A model generated the notes under the pieces. The model did no database searches and had not been told where the DNA came from. It saw only the letters and a program-made list of their open reading frames with translations. The position numbers were made by a program, and so were the translations under genes. Of a stretch of DNA of 64,000 nucleotides, positions 26,451 through 33,300 are shown one piece after another (within the stretch, counting starts at the first letter, position 1; each line of letters opens with the position of its first letter). The DNA is taken from assembly GCF_009689585.1 (NCBI RefSeq), contig NZ_AP018694.1:1798001-1862000 (forward strand). Reading direction: 5' to 3'. Source of the DNA: Aquipluma nitroreducens (GTDB lineage Bacteria > Bacteroidota > Bacteroidia > Bacteroidales > Prolixibacteraceae).

Positions 26451-26767
26451 TTTAGATAATAATAATAATCCTTCAAATAATGACTATCCTCTTGTGGACA
26501 TAAATAATCGTCAGTTAATTGATTATGCAAGAATCAATATAATTCTGTCAAAAAATGGACATGATCAGTATTACTTTAATTCTTATTATCCTACTGGAAA
26601 TTTAAAAGTTAGTGAAGCTAAGGGACAAACCGTATTTGAGTTCAGTAATATAAAATTACGGTCAGGAGATGGTTCAGTTATTCCTGTTAGTGGGCGGTTT
26701 GAACTATGAAGAAATTACCACAAACAATTTTTACAGCAATTATTGAAGAATTATACATGTAAAACAA

Positions 26768-26793
26768 AAGCTGTTCAATCGATGAACAGCTTT
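26768..26793. terminator. Bidirectional hairpin terminator
   Basis: AAGCTGTTCA-ATCGA-TGAACAGCTT forms a 10-bp stem with A-runs before and T-runs after, so it can end both the lipoprotein transcript from the left and the resolvase transcript from the right. The resolvase stop codon lies inside the stem. Confidence 0.75.
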
Positions 26794-27407
26794 TTTAGTT
26801 TGGTTAACGTGTTTTTGTTGGTTTGGGTTATCTGGTTGATATGAGTGAAACTGTAACCCTTTTTCAACATCTTGATTTCTTCCGTGTATTGATCTTTCAT
26901 CGCCTCATTACTTTTACGGAAACCAGCTTTGCGACCAACCCCACCACCAGCATTACGGAAATTCATATAACCACTAGCTAAACGGTTTTCGATGGTCTTA
27001 CGTTCCATCCGTGCCACCTCTGCCAGTATGGTAATAAGGAACTGGCTCATTGGGTTGATTTGTTTCTCTGGTGTTAACGTTTCGATGTTGTAATTTTGGA
27101 TATACAACGAAATTTTGTTCTGGTTAAGGATTTCGATGGTTTGTAATACCTGCAACGTGTCACGGCCTAGCCGTGACAATTCTGTTACCAGTACTTTATC
27201 AATCTGGTTACTGTTTACAAACTCAATCATGTTTAGTAATTCTTTCCGTGCAGCGTTTTTTGTTGCACCTGATATTTTTTCAGCAAAAACACTAACAACC
27301 CTATAATTCAGTTTTGTTGCCAGTTGGGTTAAATCGTTAATCTGTCGCTCAAAACTTTGGCGTTCGTTCGTACTGGAAACCCTGCCGAATAATACTACTT
27401 GTTGCAT
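26775..27407 (-). CDS. Serine recombinase (resolvase/invertase type)
   Basis: 210-aa small serine recombinase. The catalytic Ser is S11 in LFGRVSSTNERQS; the downstream VLVTELSRLGRDT and the ARMERKTIENRLASGYMNF E-helix are typical, and a C-terminal HTH follows (GYSFTHINQITQTNKNTLTKL). Such enzymes resolve cointegrates or multimers or invert DNA. Together with a tyrosine integrase on the same element it may resolve circular dimers made during replication. It follows the DUF6908-like gene with 2 bp between them, as a probable operon. Confidence 0.88.
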   Translation of the reverse strand: MQQVVLFGRVSSTNERQSFERQINDLTQLATKLNYRVVSVFAEKISGATKNAARKELLNMIEFVNSNQIDKVLVTELSRLGRDTLQVLQTIEILNQNKISLYIQNYNIETLTPEKQINPMSQFLITILAEVARMERKTIENRLASGYMNFRNAGGGVGRKAGFRKSNEAMKDQYTEEIKMLKKGYSFTHINQITQTNKNTLTKLKKLFID

Positions 27408-27409
27408 GA

Positions 27410-27808
27410 TTAAAGGTTTTGTTGGTTTTTAATATTCCTAAGCCACATATTAGCGAATGATGTATGGTCTGCTTGCATTTTTGTTCTGATACCTTTAATG
27501 ATACCATCTTCAAACAATACCGATTCTTGTTCACGACCTAAAAAACCATCTTGTTTGAAGTAGCTAGGCATGAATAAACCCATTCCTTTCAATTGAATGA
27601 AACACATTTCAGGGTCAGCCATTAAATCACCGTTCTGGTCGTAATAATGAGCAACCGATATGACCATGTATTTATCGTTTTCGAAAACTACCTCAACGGA
27701 CACAGGCATAAATGAACTATCGGTGTTGTCAATTTTGATGTAACCATCTTCCATCTTGGAAACTATTTTATTCAGTGTAGCTGTTGAGGTTGCGTTCAGT
27801 GTTTTCAT
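27410..27808 (-). CDS. DUF6908-like protein of mobile elements
   Basis: 132-aa soluble protein. The segment MVISVAHYYDQNGDLMADPEMCF resembles DUF6908 proteins, which are frequent in Bacteroidota conjugative and mobilizable elements and have no known function (key part ISVAHYYDQNGDLMADPE). The first gene of a two-gene operon with the resolvase, it is read from the divergent spacer with the 15-bp inverted repeat. The family call is from memory of the motif and should be tested with a profile search. Confidence 0.55.
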   Translation of the reverse strand: MKTLNATSTATLNKIVSKMEDGYIKIDNTDSSFMPVSVEVVFENDKYMVISVAHYYDQNGDLMADPEMCFIQLKGMGLFMPSYFKQDGFLGREQESVLFEDGIIKGIRTKMQADHTSFANMWLRNIKNQQNL

Positions 27809-27838
27809 TGGTGTGTTTGTTTCAAATCGTTAAGTAAA

Positions 27839-27897
27839 GGTAAGTATATTCAATATAGCTACCAAATATTTTAGTAATTATTTTGAATATACTTACC
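27839..27897. promoter_or_regulatory. Perfect 15-bp inverted repeat in a divergent spacer
   Basis: GGTAAGTATATTCAA (27839-27853) and its exact complement TTGAATATACTTACC (27883-27897) are separated by 29 bp of AT-rich DNA, between the minus-strand DUF6908-resolvase operon and the plus-strand gene at 27953. It may be a regulator operator for both promoters or a res-like site of the resolvase. Confidence 0.7.
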
Positions 27898-27952
27898 ATT
27901 TTATTGTGGGTTTGTGAATATTGTTTAATTTTAGGTTTTCAAATCAACCACT

Positions 27953-28195
27953 ATGGAGAAGTCCGATAATTTTAGGCAGGTAATACACCTGCATGTACTT
28001 GCAACCGATGAACATTTCTACTATGGTAGCTTATCTGCCATGTATGATCAGTTTACACGTGATGAATTGGGTGTTGCCATGCAGACGCTCTACAATCAAT
28101 TTAAAGGCGATTATTATGATAATACTATGGTTGTGATTAGAAAAGGGCGTCTAGTCCAGAAAAAGCACCAAAAAACGGATGATTCAGTTAATTGA
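27953..28195 (+). CDS. Small protein of unknown function in the mobile element
   Basis: 80-aa soluble protein beginning MEKSDNFRQVIHLHVLATDE. It has no signal peptide or membrane segment; the middle (MYDQFTRDELGVAMQTLYNQFK) is predicted helical and the C-terminus is basic (KGRLVQKKHQKTDD). No family is recognised. It is divergent from the DUF6908-resolvase operon across the 15-bp inverted repeat and is 57 bp upstream of the membrane protein gene. Confidence 0.6.
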   Translation: MEKSDNFRQVIHLHVLATDEHFYYGSLSAMYDQFTRDELGVAMQTLYNQFKGDYYDNTMVVIRKGRLVQKKHQKTDDSVN

Positions 28196-28252
28196 ATTAT
28201 GTATATTTGAATAGAAATAAGCTAATCAATCAGAATAATAAATATAAATTCC

Positions 28253-28669
28253 ATGAAACAATCCGTACAAAACATTTGGCGATGGATATTATTTATTCCA
28301 TTAAGCATAATTGCTTCTGAGATCATAAAGTACTTATTGAATAAATTTGATGGGGGAATTTTTAAATTCTTTTCTCCTGCTTTTGGAGAGGCTATTTCAG
28401 GTGTTATTTCATGGACATGTACTGCTATTGTATTAATGCTTGTGGCTTACCAGATAATACCTGCCTACAAAAAGACAACAATGAAAATTTATGCTACAAT
28501 ATGGACGATATTAACCATTGGCTGGACAACATATACCTATATCTTATCAAACGAGGGAGTTGTAGGGTCATTTTGGTTTCCTTTATTATTAAGTCTCGGT
28601 TTCTTTGCGGGTTTATGGGGAACTTTTCTAAAATTATTTTACCTACGTGAAAATGTAGAAGCTCATTGA
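28253..28669 (+). CDS. Predicted membrane protein with four helices, probable cargo
   Basis: 138 aa with hydrophobic segments at about residues 10-26, 48-65, 80-97 and 103-123, preceded by a short N-terminal segment. No catalytic motif is visible and no family is recognised. It is followed 122 bp later by the RES-like gene on the same strand. In integrative elements a small membrane protein next to a nucleotide-modifying enzyme can be a toxin partner or anti-phage effector, but nothing in this sequence proves that. Confidence 0.55.
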   Translation: MKQSVQNIWRWILFIPLSIIASEIIKYLLNKFDGGIFKFFSPAFGEAISGVISWTCTAIVLMLVAYQIIPAYKKTTMKIYATIWTILTIGWTTYTYILSNEGVVGSFWFPLLLSLGFFAGLWGTFLKLFYLRENVEAH

Positions 28670-28791
28670 AAAATGCTAAAGACGTACCTTTTTTATACGG
28701 AGGTGGTCGCATAGGTTTTTTGATTAAAAGAGAATTACTATAATACAATGAAAGCCCAATTGTTTACAAACGTTCAAAACAATTTTCCCTG

Positions 28792-29697
28792 ATGAATCAA
28801 AGTACGATCAGAACATTAAATTATTTAAAAGGCATAAAAAAATCAGCATACCCAATTGTAGAGATTTTAGACCAAATTAAGACATTAAATGATAATGGGT
28901 ATATAAGTGGAACGCTTCCTGTTGAAACAGAGATTGTAAGAGCCAGATTGCACGATGACAATGAAAGTTTTTATTCAAAGTCTCAACTGACCTATGTTCC
29001 CAACCAATTAAATACCAAATATAAAAGAGCAAGCACACCAAACAACACCATGTTTTATGGTACTCTAAGTAACCCTCAACCAGCAAGATATTCAGATTTA
29101 AGAGATATTCCACTTATTGAATGTCATCCGTGGCTTAGAGATAAAACAACAAAAGGGTATAGAAAGGTAACATTTGGAAGATGGAAACTTTTAAAGGAAA
29201 TACGGTTTGTTGCAATAGTTCAACATGATAATTTTAAATCTGTTAATCCAACAATAAAATATTTGTCAGATGTTTTTAATAAAATGCTAACCGAAAATAG
29301 AGAAGATACAATTGAAATAACCAATTTTTTTGCTAGCGAATTTGCAAAAGAAGAAACAACCAATGATTACGATTATTTAATTTCAGCGATTTTGAGTGAA
29401 GAATATTTAAAAGCAGGAATCGATGGCATTATTTATCCAAGCGTTAGATCAAATGGTGAAGTTTTTAATGTCGCTATAACAGCTGAAGTTGCTGACAAGT
29501 ATATGACATTGGTACAAGTAACTGAGTGTTCTGTTTACAAATACTTTGAAAATTGTTGGATGGATAATGATTTCAATACTTTACTATATGCAAATCAAAC
29601 AAATTTCACTTTAGAACCATTGGAATATCCTGAGCATATTGGTACTGAATATTGTTTAAAACAATTAGGGTTAAGTTCTTTAGATGAGTTAAAATAA
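28792..29697 (+). CDS. RES-like domain protein, candidate NAD-consuming toxin/effector
   Basis: 301-aa soluble protein. A helical N-terminus (1-45) precedes stretches that fit a RES domain: TEIVRARLHDD (Arg near 48-50), YKRASTPNNTMFYGTLSN (about 82-99) and GIDGIIYPSVRSNGEVFNVAI (about 211-231, with the Ser of the YPSV motif). RES proteins such as MbcT degrade NAD+. The usual glutamate is less clear (perhaps in PLIECHPW). No Xre-type antitoxin partner is adjacent; the XRE-like gene at 31971 is 2 kb away. It looks like element cargo, toxin or defence. Family assignment is tentative. Confidence 0.5.
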   Translation: MNQSTIRTLNYLKGIKKSAYPIVEILDQIKTLNDNGYISGTLPVETEIVRARLHDDNESFYSKSQLTYVPNQLNTKYKRASTPNNTMFYGTLSNPQPARYSDLRDIPLIECHPWLRDKTTKGYRKVTFGRWKLLKEIRFVAIVQHDNFKSVNPTIKYLSDVFNKMLTENREDTIEITNFFASEFAKEETTNDYDYLISAILSEEYLKAGIDGIIYPSVRSNGEVFNVAITAEVADKYMTLVQVTECSVYKYFENCWMDNDFNTLLYANQTNFTLEPLEYPEHIGTEYCLKQLGLSSLDELK

Positions 29698-29757
29698 AAT
29701 AGCTGACTAAATTATTTTTTTACGTTTTTCAATGGAATGAGTGGCATTTAGTGCAGT

Positions 29758-29786
29758 ATTAATATCCGGCCCAGCCGGATATTAAT
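29758..29786. other. Perfect 13-bp hairpin in non-coding DNA
   Basis: ATTAATATCCGGC-CCA-GCCGGATATTAAT, a perfect 13-bp stem with a 3-nt loop, in the 340-bp gap after the RES-like gene. It lacks a T-run, so it is not an ordinary terminator. Its ATATCCGGC/GCCGGATAT core resembles the hairpin at 24604-24642. Origin or recombination-site function is possible. The rest of 29698-30036 holds only this hairpin and the terminator at 29967. Confidence 0.6.
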
Positions 29787-29966
29787 GTAGGCACTATTAT
29801 TTACTACATTCCAACCATTAAAATATCATACAACTGGCGTTTTTACTGACATTTGACTAAAATCAGGTATAAATTAATATCTGGTTTTAGTAGCCTCAAC
29901 GGTGCAGGTAGTACAATAAAACAGGGGTTATAGTACACTTAAAACCTCAACATTTAAACACAAAAA

Positions 29967-29990
29967 AACCTGTTAAAGGGTTAACAGGTT
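29967..29990 (-). terminator. Hairpin terminator of the Rep-like gene
   Basis: AACCTGTTAA-AGGG-TTAACAGGTT forms a 10-bp stem, with an A-run before it (T-run on the minus strand), 47 bp after the stop of the minus-strand gene at 30037. Confidence 0.75.
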
Positions 29991-30036
29991 TTTAAAATTG
30001 TAAGTAAAATAAAATCAGAATTTGCCTTTATAAATA

Positions 30037-31479
30037 TTAGTTTGGCTTTACAATGTGTCTGTTCATATAATTTATTCTACCTTCAAAGTCAACTTTTTGG
30101 GTTATCGGCTTAGAGATTTTCTCAACCAGTTTCGATCCTCTAGCTAAATCTTTAACCTGTATTTTCTTTATTGATCTATACAGATCGTGTTCCTGACGAT
30201 TAAATTTTCTTGCATATTTCTGTTCTTCTGGATCGGTGATTTCTTCAGAAACTGTATCATCCACATTATTTGTCATTAATTCCCATGTTAAATCAATTGC
30301 GTTGATATAGTTTTTAATTGTTAGTGTACCTGTTGCCAATTCATCAGTTCTATTATATTCCTTATCCCAACTATTTTTTTTGTTGTTATAATATAAACTT
30401 AGTGATGGATATTTATGCAGCATCAAATCAATAGTACCTTTGATTTCAGCGTAGTTTTTTAGTTTTTCTGGAACTAAAGTATTACCTGAAACAACATCTG
30501 GGTGTGTGGCGATATGTTTTGATTGTAGGTACTGAAAATATAGGTTTTTTAAGGTTCTTTTTTCCGTTTCGAGTGTGTTTTGTGGTACATATTTAAACTT
30601 TGGTAAGAGAACAGTATTAAAACCAGTGAAATTAATTGGAGTCACATTTCGTTTATGTTTCTTCTTGTGATTAGTATAGGTTTGTTCAAAATCAAAGAAA
30701 CTTTCACATTTGCTTTCCATGATTGAAGCTAAGTAATTTGAATCATCCAGTTGTGTATAATCATACAAACTGGCATGTTTTTGCCTCAACGTTAATTCAA
30801 ATCGTTCCACTTGTTCATTCTCAGTATTCATTCCGTTTTGTTTCCAGCATACAGGAATATAACTTTTAGCGTTTTGGTTTTGGTCAATTTCAATCGTTTT
30901 ATTATAAATTTTTATGTACTTGACCGAATTTATATTACCCCAATATATTTCATTATCTCCTTTCGAAGTTATATTTCTACGGTTGACCTTACCTTTATGC
31001 CTAATCGAATACTTCAAGTTTAATCGGGTTCTTTCTAGGTACTTATGAATGAATTTTATCATCTCATGATTAATACAATCAACAGCAATATCCAAATGAC
31101 TGATATGTTTAAATCTTAAACCCATATTTTCAACTATTGAATCAACGTATTTAAAGAAATTCTGCTGGTACAACTGAACATTATCGAATTTGAAACTAAT
31201 TATTTCATCATCTATAAAACCTTTCCTAGGTGAGAATCTTAATTCACCAATCTTACGGTCAGCAATCCATAGGTCAGCAATATTTTGAAACTGTTTGTTT
31301 CCAAATGATTGATATTCTATGTAACATTGCGGATTATAGTAATGCTTCCTTTTGTTACCAAACTGGTCAGGTGTTGTGGATGTTGACCATAGTGGTATAT
31401 TTCCCTTAAACGAAACCTCTAAATTGTCTACGAAAATTAATTTGTTTACATTTTTTACTTTAACTGATTTACTGCTCAT
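30037..31479 (-). CDS. Rep_trans-like rolling-circle replication initiator
   Basis: 480-aa protein. Residues about 120-235 show the features of the Rep_trans (replication initiation factor) family: ISHLDIAVDC (about 126-135), EIYWGN...SVKYIKIYNKTIEI (about 177-198) and QVERFELTLRQK (about 223-234). Members nick DNA to start rolling-circle replication of plasmids or the transfer-linked replication of integrative elements (MobT type). The long C-terminal part (about 260-480) has no recognised domain. The stretch before the start is AT-rich with two strong hairpins, a plausible origin. Alternative identity: a phage or plasmid Rep of another class. Confidence 0.6.
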   Translation of the reverse strand: MSSKSVKVKNVNKLIFVDNLEVSFKGNIPLWSTSTTPDQFGNKRKHYYNPQCYIEYQSFGNKQFQNIADLWIADRKIGELRFSPRKGFIDDEIISFKFDNVQLYQQNFFKYVDSIVENMGLRFKHISHLDIAVDCINHEMIKFIHKYLERTRLNLKYSIRHKGKVNRRNITSKGDNEIYWGNINSVKYIKIYNKTIEIDQNQNAKSYIPVCWKQNGMNTENEQVERFELTLRQKHASLYDYTQLDDSNYLASIMESKCESFFDFEQTYTNHKKKHKRNVTPINFTGFNTVLLPKFKYVPQNTLETEKRTLKNLYFQYLQSKHIATHPDVVSGNTLVPEKLKNYAEIKGTIDLMLHKYPSLSLYYNNKKNSWDKEYNRTDELATGTLTIKNYINAIDLTWELMTNNVDDTVSEEITDPEEQKYARKFNRQEHDLYRSIKKIQVKDLARGSKLVEKISKPITQKVDFEGRINYMNRHIVKPN

Positions 31480-31970
31480 ATTTTAATTTTTTTACCTCTT
31501 TATTTTATTTTTATGGGTGCAACACCTTGCACCCTCAAAAACACCCTGAATCACTTACTATTAGTAGCCTTCAGGCTGTTTGTTAAATTATAGTTAATAC
31601 TGGATTTACTCATCTAGCACTAACTGTTACACATCGTTAAATAAATTTGGGTGTGAATTTTAATTACTATTCACCACCAAATCATTTTTAATTAAAACTT
31701 GTTTCCCCTCCTAATAAGACCAATGGCAGGGTTTAGCCTGCCATTGATTAATTTATTCGAATGAGAAAAATCTAAATTTATCTGTCAATATCAATCAACC
31801 AAAAATTTATTTGTCATACGAAATTATACGTTTCCCTTTCATTTTTGTTACACAAAATTAGTTATAATTAAGTTTATAAAAATTGAATATAGGTCTCAAG
31901 ATATAATTTAAAGTAATTATTTACACTTTTATTGAAGTTTTTTATATATTTGATGAAAATTACTACCTAT
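31480..31970. other. AT-rich region with two hairpins upstream of rep, candidate origin
   Basis: About 490 bp between rep (minus) and the XRE gene (plus), without a convincing gene. Two strong hairpins are present: GGGTGCA-ACACCT-TGCACCC at 31515-31534, 36 bp from the rep start, and CAATGGCAGG-GTTTAG-CCTGCCATTG at 31721-31746. The latter follows CCTCCTAATAAGACC, which could be a nicking region. A TATATTTG box at 31945-31952 is a likely -7 element for the XRE gene. An origin of rolling-circle replication is inferred. Confidence 0.5.
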
Positions 31971-32426
31971 ATGATAACAGTTGATTTAACTCAGAATTTT
32001 AATCAGATATACAACGCATTAGTAAAAAAGGGTGAAAAACCAACCAATATTGCAAAGACCATTGGGTACACAACCACGACCCAATTAAAAACTACTCTTG
32101 ATGGGATAAGTCAACTTTCGTCAAAAGCCATTGTGAATTTGATTGAAAAACTGAATATAAATCCACTATACCTATTTCTAGGAAAAGGTGAAATATTTTT
32201 ATCTGAATCCACTGAAGATGAATTATTTAAATTGAATGAAGAAGTAGTAAAGTTAAAAAAGGATTTAGACCAAACTATCAGTGCGGGGGTAAATTTAGTT
32301 AGACGAAATACTGAGTTAGAGAAGATGGTTGCTAACTTATCAGAGATGCACGCTAAAACATTAAGATTCTACCAATCTAAACCAGAAGAAGAAGAATCAA
32401 TAAATGACGAAACAGAACAAAATTAA
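31971..32426 (+). CDS. XRE/Cro-CI-like regulator with C-terminal coiled coil
   Basis: 151 aa from the ATG at 31971. Earlier in-frame starts (31932, 31953) precede or abut the TATATTTG -7 box at 31945-31952, so the ATG at 31971 is preferred. Residues about 10-60 form a helix-turn-helix (KPTNIAKTIGYTTTTQLKTTL), followed by the family-typical INPLYLFLGKGEIFLSE and a leucine-rich coiled coil (LFKLNEEVVKLKKDLDQ) for dimerisation. A phage-like repressor fold; it probably controls rep and integrase genes of the element from the right end. Confidence 0.75.
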   Translation: MITVDLTQNFNQIYNALVKKGEKPTNIAKTIGYTTTTQLKTTLDGISQLSSKAIVNLIEKLNINPLYLFLGKGEIFLSESTEDELFKLNEEVVKLKKDLDQTISAGVNLVRRNTELEKMVANLSEMHAKTLRFYQSKPEEEESINDETEQN

Positions 32427-32441
32427 ACCAATCGAGATAAT

Positions 32442-32497
32442 ACGTTTATAGTTACTCTTTTATGCTATTAATTAATTTTATACACGTTTATAGTTAC
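32442..32497. repeat. Two 14-bp direct repeats 42 bp apart near attR
   Basis: ACGTTTATAGTTAC occurs at 32442-32455 and again at 32484-32497, a start-to-start distance of 42 bp (four helical turns). A related ACGTTTTTACTAAC lies about 35 bp inside attL (near 23036). These are candidate integrase arm-type sites. Confidence 0.55.
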
Positions 32498-32547
32498 ATT
32501 ACTGAATTTGCCATAACTGACATAAAACCTGTCATAAACGCAAAAAA

Positions 32548-32570
32548 GACCCCTTGATAATCAAGGAGTC
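32548..32570 (-). terminator. Element-borne terminator for tRNA-Cys
   Basis: GACCCCTTGA-TAA-TCAAGGAGTC forms a 10-bp stem with one mismatch. On the minus strand it is followed by a T-run (A-run 32542-32547). It sits 12 bp downstream of the tRNA 3' end and inside the element, so the element supplies a replacement terminator. Confidence 0.78.
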
Positions 32571-32577
32571 TCTAATG

Positions 32578-32594
32578 GGTTGAGGTCAGTGGCG
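32578..32594. repeat. Right attachment site of the element (attR, inside tRNA-Cys)
   Basis: GGTTGAGGTCAGTGGCG, identical to 22985-23001. It overlaps the acceptor strand, discriminator base and part of the T stem of tRNA-Cys, so the tRNA stays intact after integration. Confidence 0.88.
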
Positions 32595-32653
32595 GATTCG
32601 AACCGCCGTACACGGTTTTGCAGACCGCTGCCTAACCACTCGGCCAACCGACC
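32583..32653 (-). tRNA. tRNA-Cys (GCA)
   Basis: On the minus strand the gene folds into a standard cloverleaf of 71 nt: acceptor GGTCGGT/ACTGACC (one G-T pair), D arm with AGTGGTTA loop, anticodon arm CGGT-CTGCAAA-ACCG with anticodon GCA, and T arm GGCGG-TTCGAAT-CCGCC. The discriminator is T and CCA is not encoded. Cysteine identity follows from the anticodon. Its 3' end is the integration target of the element at 23002-32594. Confidence 0.95.
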
Positions 32654-32744
32654 AATGCATGGTTTTTCCCATTTTGGGTGCGCAAAGATAACAAAAAAAG
32701 TTTCCAACCTACAAGGAAAATTAAGCTTGAGGTAAAAAATATAC

Positions 32745-33170
32745 CTACTGAAGTTTGCTGTCGTAATCCATTCTTGCTTTCATAATTTCGTCCATACTGT
32801 TGGAAGCCCATTGTGCAAGTTCCATAATTTGCTGAAGCAACCCTTTCCCAAGTTGGGTCAATTCATATTCAACGCGTGGAGGAACTTCTGCATAAATCGT
32901 CCTGGTTATCAAACCATCACGCTCAAGCGACCGAAGGGTTACGGTAAGCATCCGTTGAGAAATTCCTTCAATTTTACCCTTTAATTCGTTAAACCTGATT
33001 TTACCCGAATTGCCCAAATTAAGGATGGCCAGTAACGACCATTTATCGCCAAACCGATCCATAATATCGCGAACCGGACAAAATTCGTGGTGCTTTTCGT
33101 TTCCATCAAAAAATATTTCCAATTTTTTACGAAGGTCAATCAACTGATCTTCTGCAACAGTTACTTCCAT
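32745..33170 (-). CDS. HxlR-family winged-helix regulator
   Basis: 141-aa MarR-like regulator of the HxlR family. The signature CPVRDIMDRFGDKWSLLAIL begins with Cys31, the position used for thiol or quinone/aldehyde sensing in YodB and HypR. The winged helix follows: FNELKGKIEGISQRMLTVTLRSLERDGLI (recognition part GISQRMLTVTL), and a wing PPRVEYELT. It is divergent from the nitroreductase at 33301, with a perfect 9-bp inverted repeat between them, the classic regulator-target arrangement. It probably responds to electrophiles. Confidence 0.88.
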   Translation of the reverse strand: MEVTVAEDQLIDLRKKLEIFFDGNEKHHEFCPVRDIMDRFGDKWSLLAILNLGNSGKIRFNELKGKIEGISQRMLTVTLRSLERDGLITRTIYAEVPPRVEYELTQLGKGLLQQIMELAQWASNSMDEIMKARMDYDSKLQ

Positions 33171-33210
33171 GTTCCCTGGTTATGAAATAATGCGTTCTTG
33201 TTTTATCAAA

Positions 33211-33245
33211 AGTTACTTTGTACTATTGAGGCACTAAAAGTAACT
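33211..33245. promoter_or_regulatory. Palindromic operator between hxlR-type gene and nitroreductase
   Basis: AGTTACTTT (33211-33219) and AAAGTAACT (33237-33245) form a perfect 9-bp inverted repeat with centres 26 bp apart, in the 130-bp divergent spacer. HxlR proteins bind as dimers to such palindromes, so this is the expected operator. It lies 56-90 bp before the nitroreductase ATG. Confidence 0.6.
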
Positions 33246-33300
33246 ATTGTATTTCAAAATACCAAATTACAAATCGGAAATTCATTAAAACAATAAGAAA

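Larger units (their letters stand above)
24870..26709 (+). pseudogene. Lipoprotein gene split by an IS4-family insertion
   Basis: The 5' part (24870-25141) starts MKSNIIFSFVLILLITISC, a lipoprotein signal peptide with the lipobox Cys. The 3' part (26460-26709) continues in the same frame if the insertion sequence and one 9-bp target copy are removed; the joined frame reads LDNNNNPSNNDYPLVDINN and ends GRFEL. The restored protein would have 173 aa. The frame as it stands reads into the IS and stops at 25175. No domain is recognised. The ATG at 24870 is preferred over an upstream one at 24780 because of the signal peptide. Confidence 0.8.
23002..32594. mobile_element. Integrated mobile element in tRNA-Cys (about 9.6 kb)
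   Basis: Bounded by perfect 17-bp direct repeats of the tRNA-Cys 3' end. The content is visibly more AT-rich than the flanks and includes a tyrosine recombinase at the left end, a serine resolvase, a DUF6908-like protein, small unknown proteins, a membrane protein and RES-like protein, a Rep_trans-like initiator and an XRE-type regulator at the right end. No relaxase, type IV secretion, capsid or terminase gene was found. A 1.3-kb IS4-family insertion raised its size from about 8.3 kb. It looks like a small mobilizable or satellite-like element that may replicate by rolling circle after excision; the class is undecided. Confidence 0.85.

Noticed and set aside
31932-31970. Earlier starts of the XRE-type regulator
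   Set aside because: They lie upstream of or inside the -7 promoter box at 31945-31952, so the transcript would not contain them.
23002-32594. Element interpreted as a temperate phage or an ICE
   Set aside because: No capsid, terminase, tail, relaxase or type IV secretion genes are seen; the content is too small and the Rep-like gene points elsewhere.
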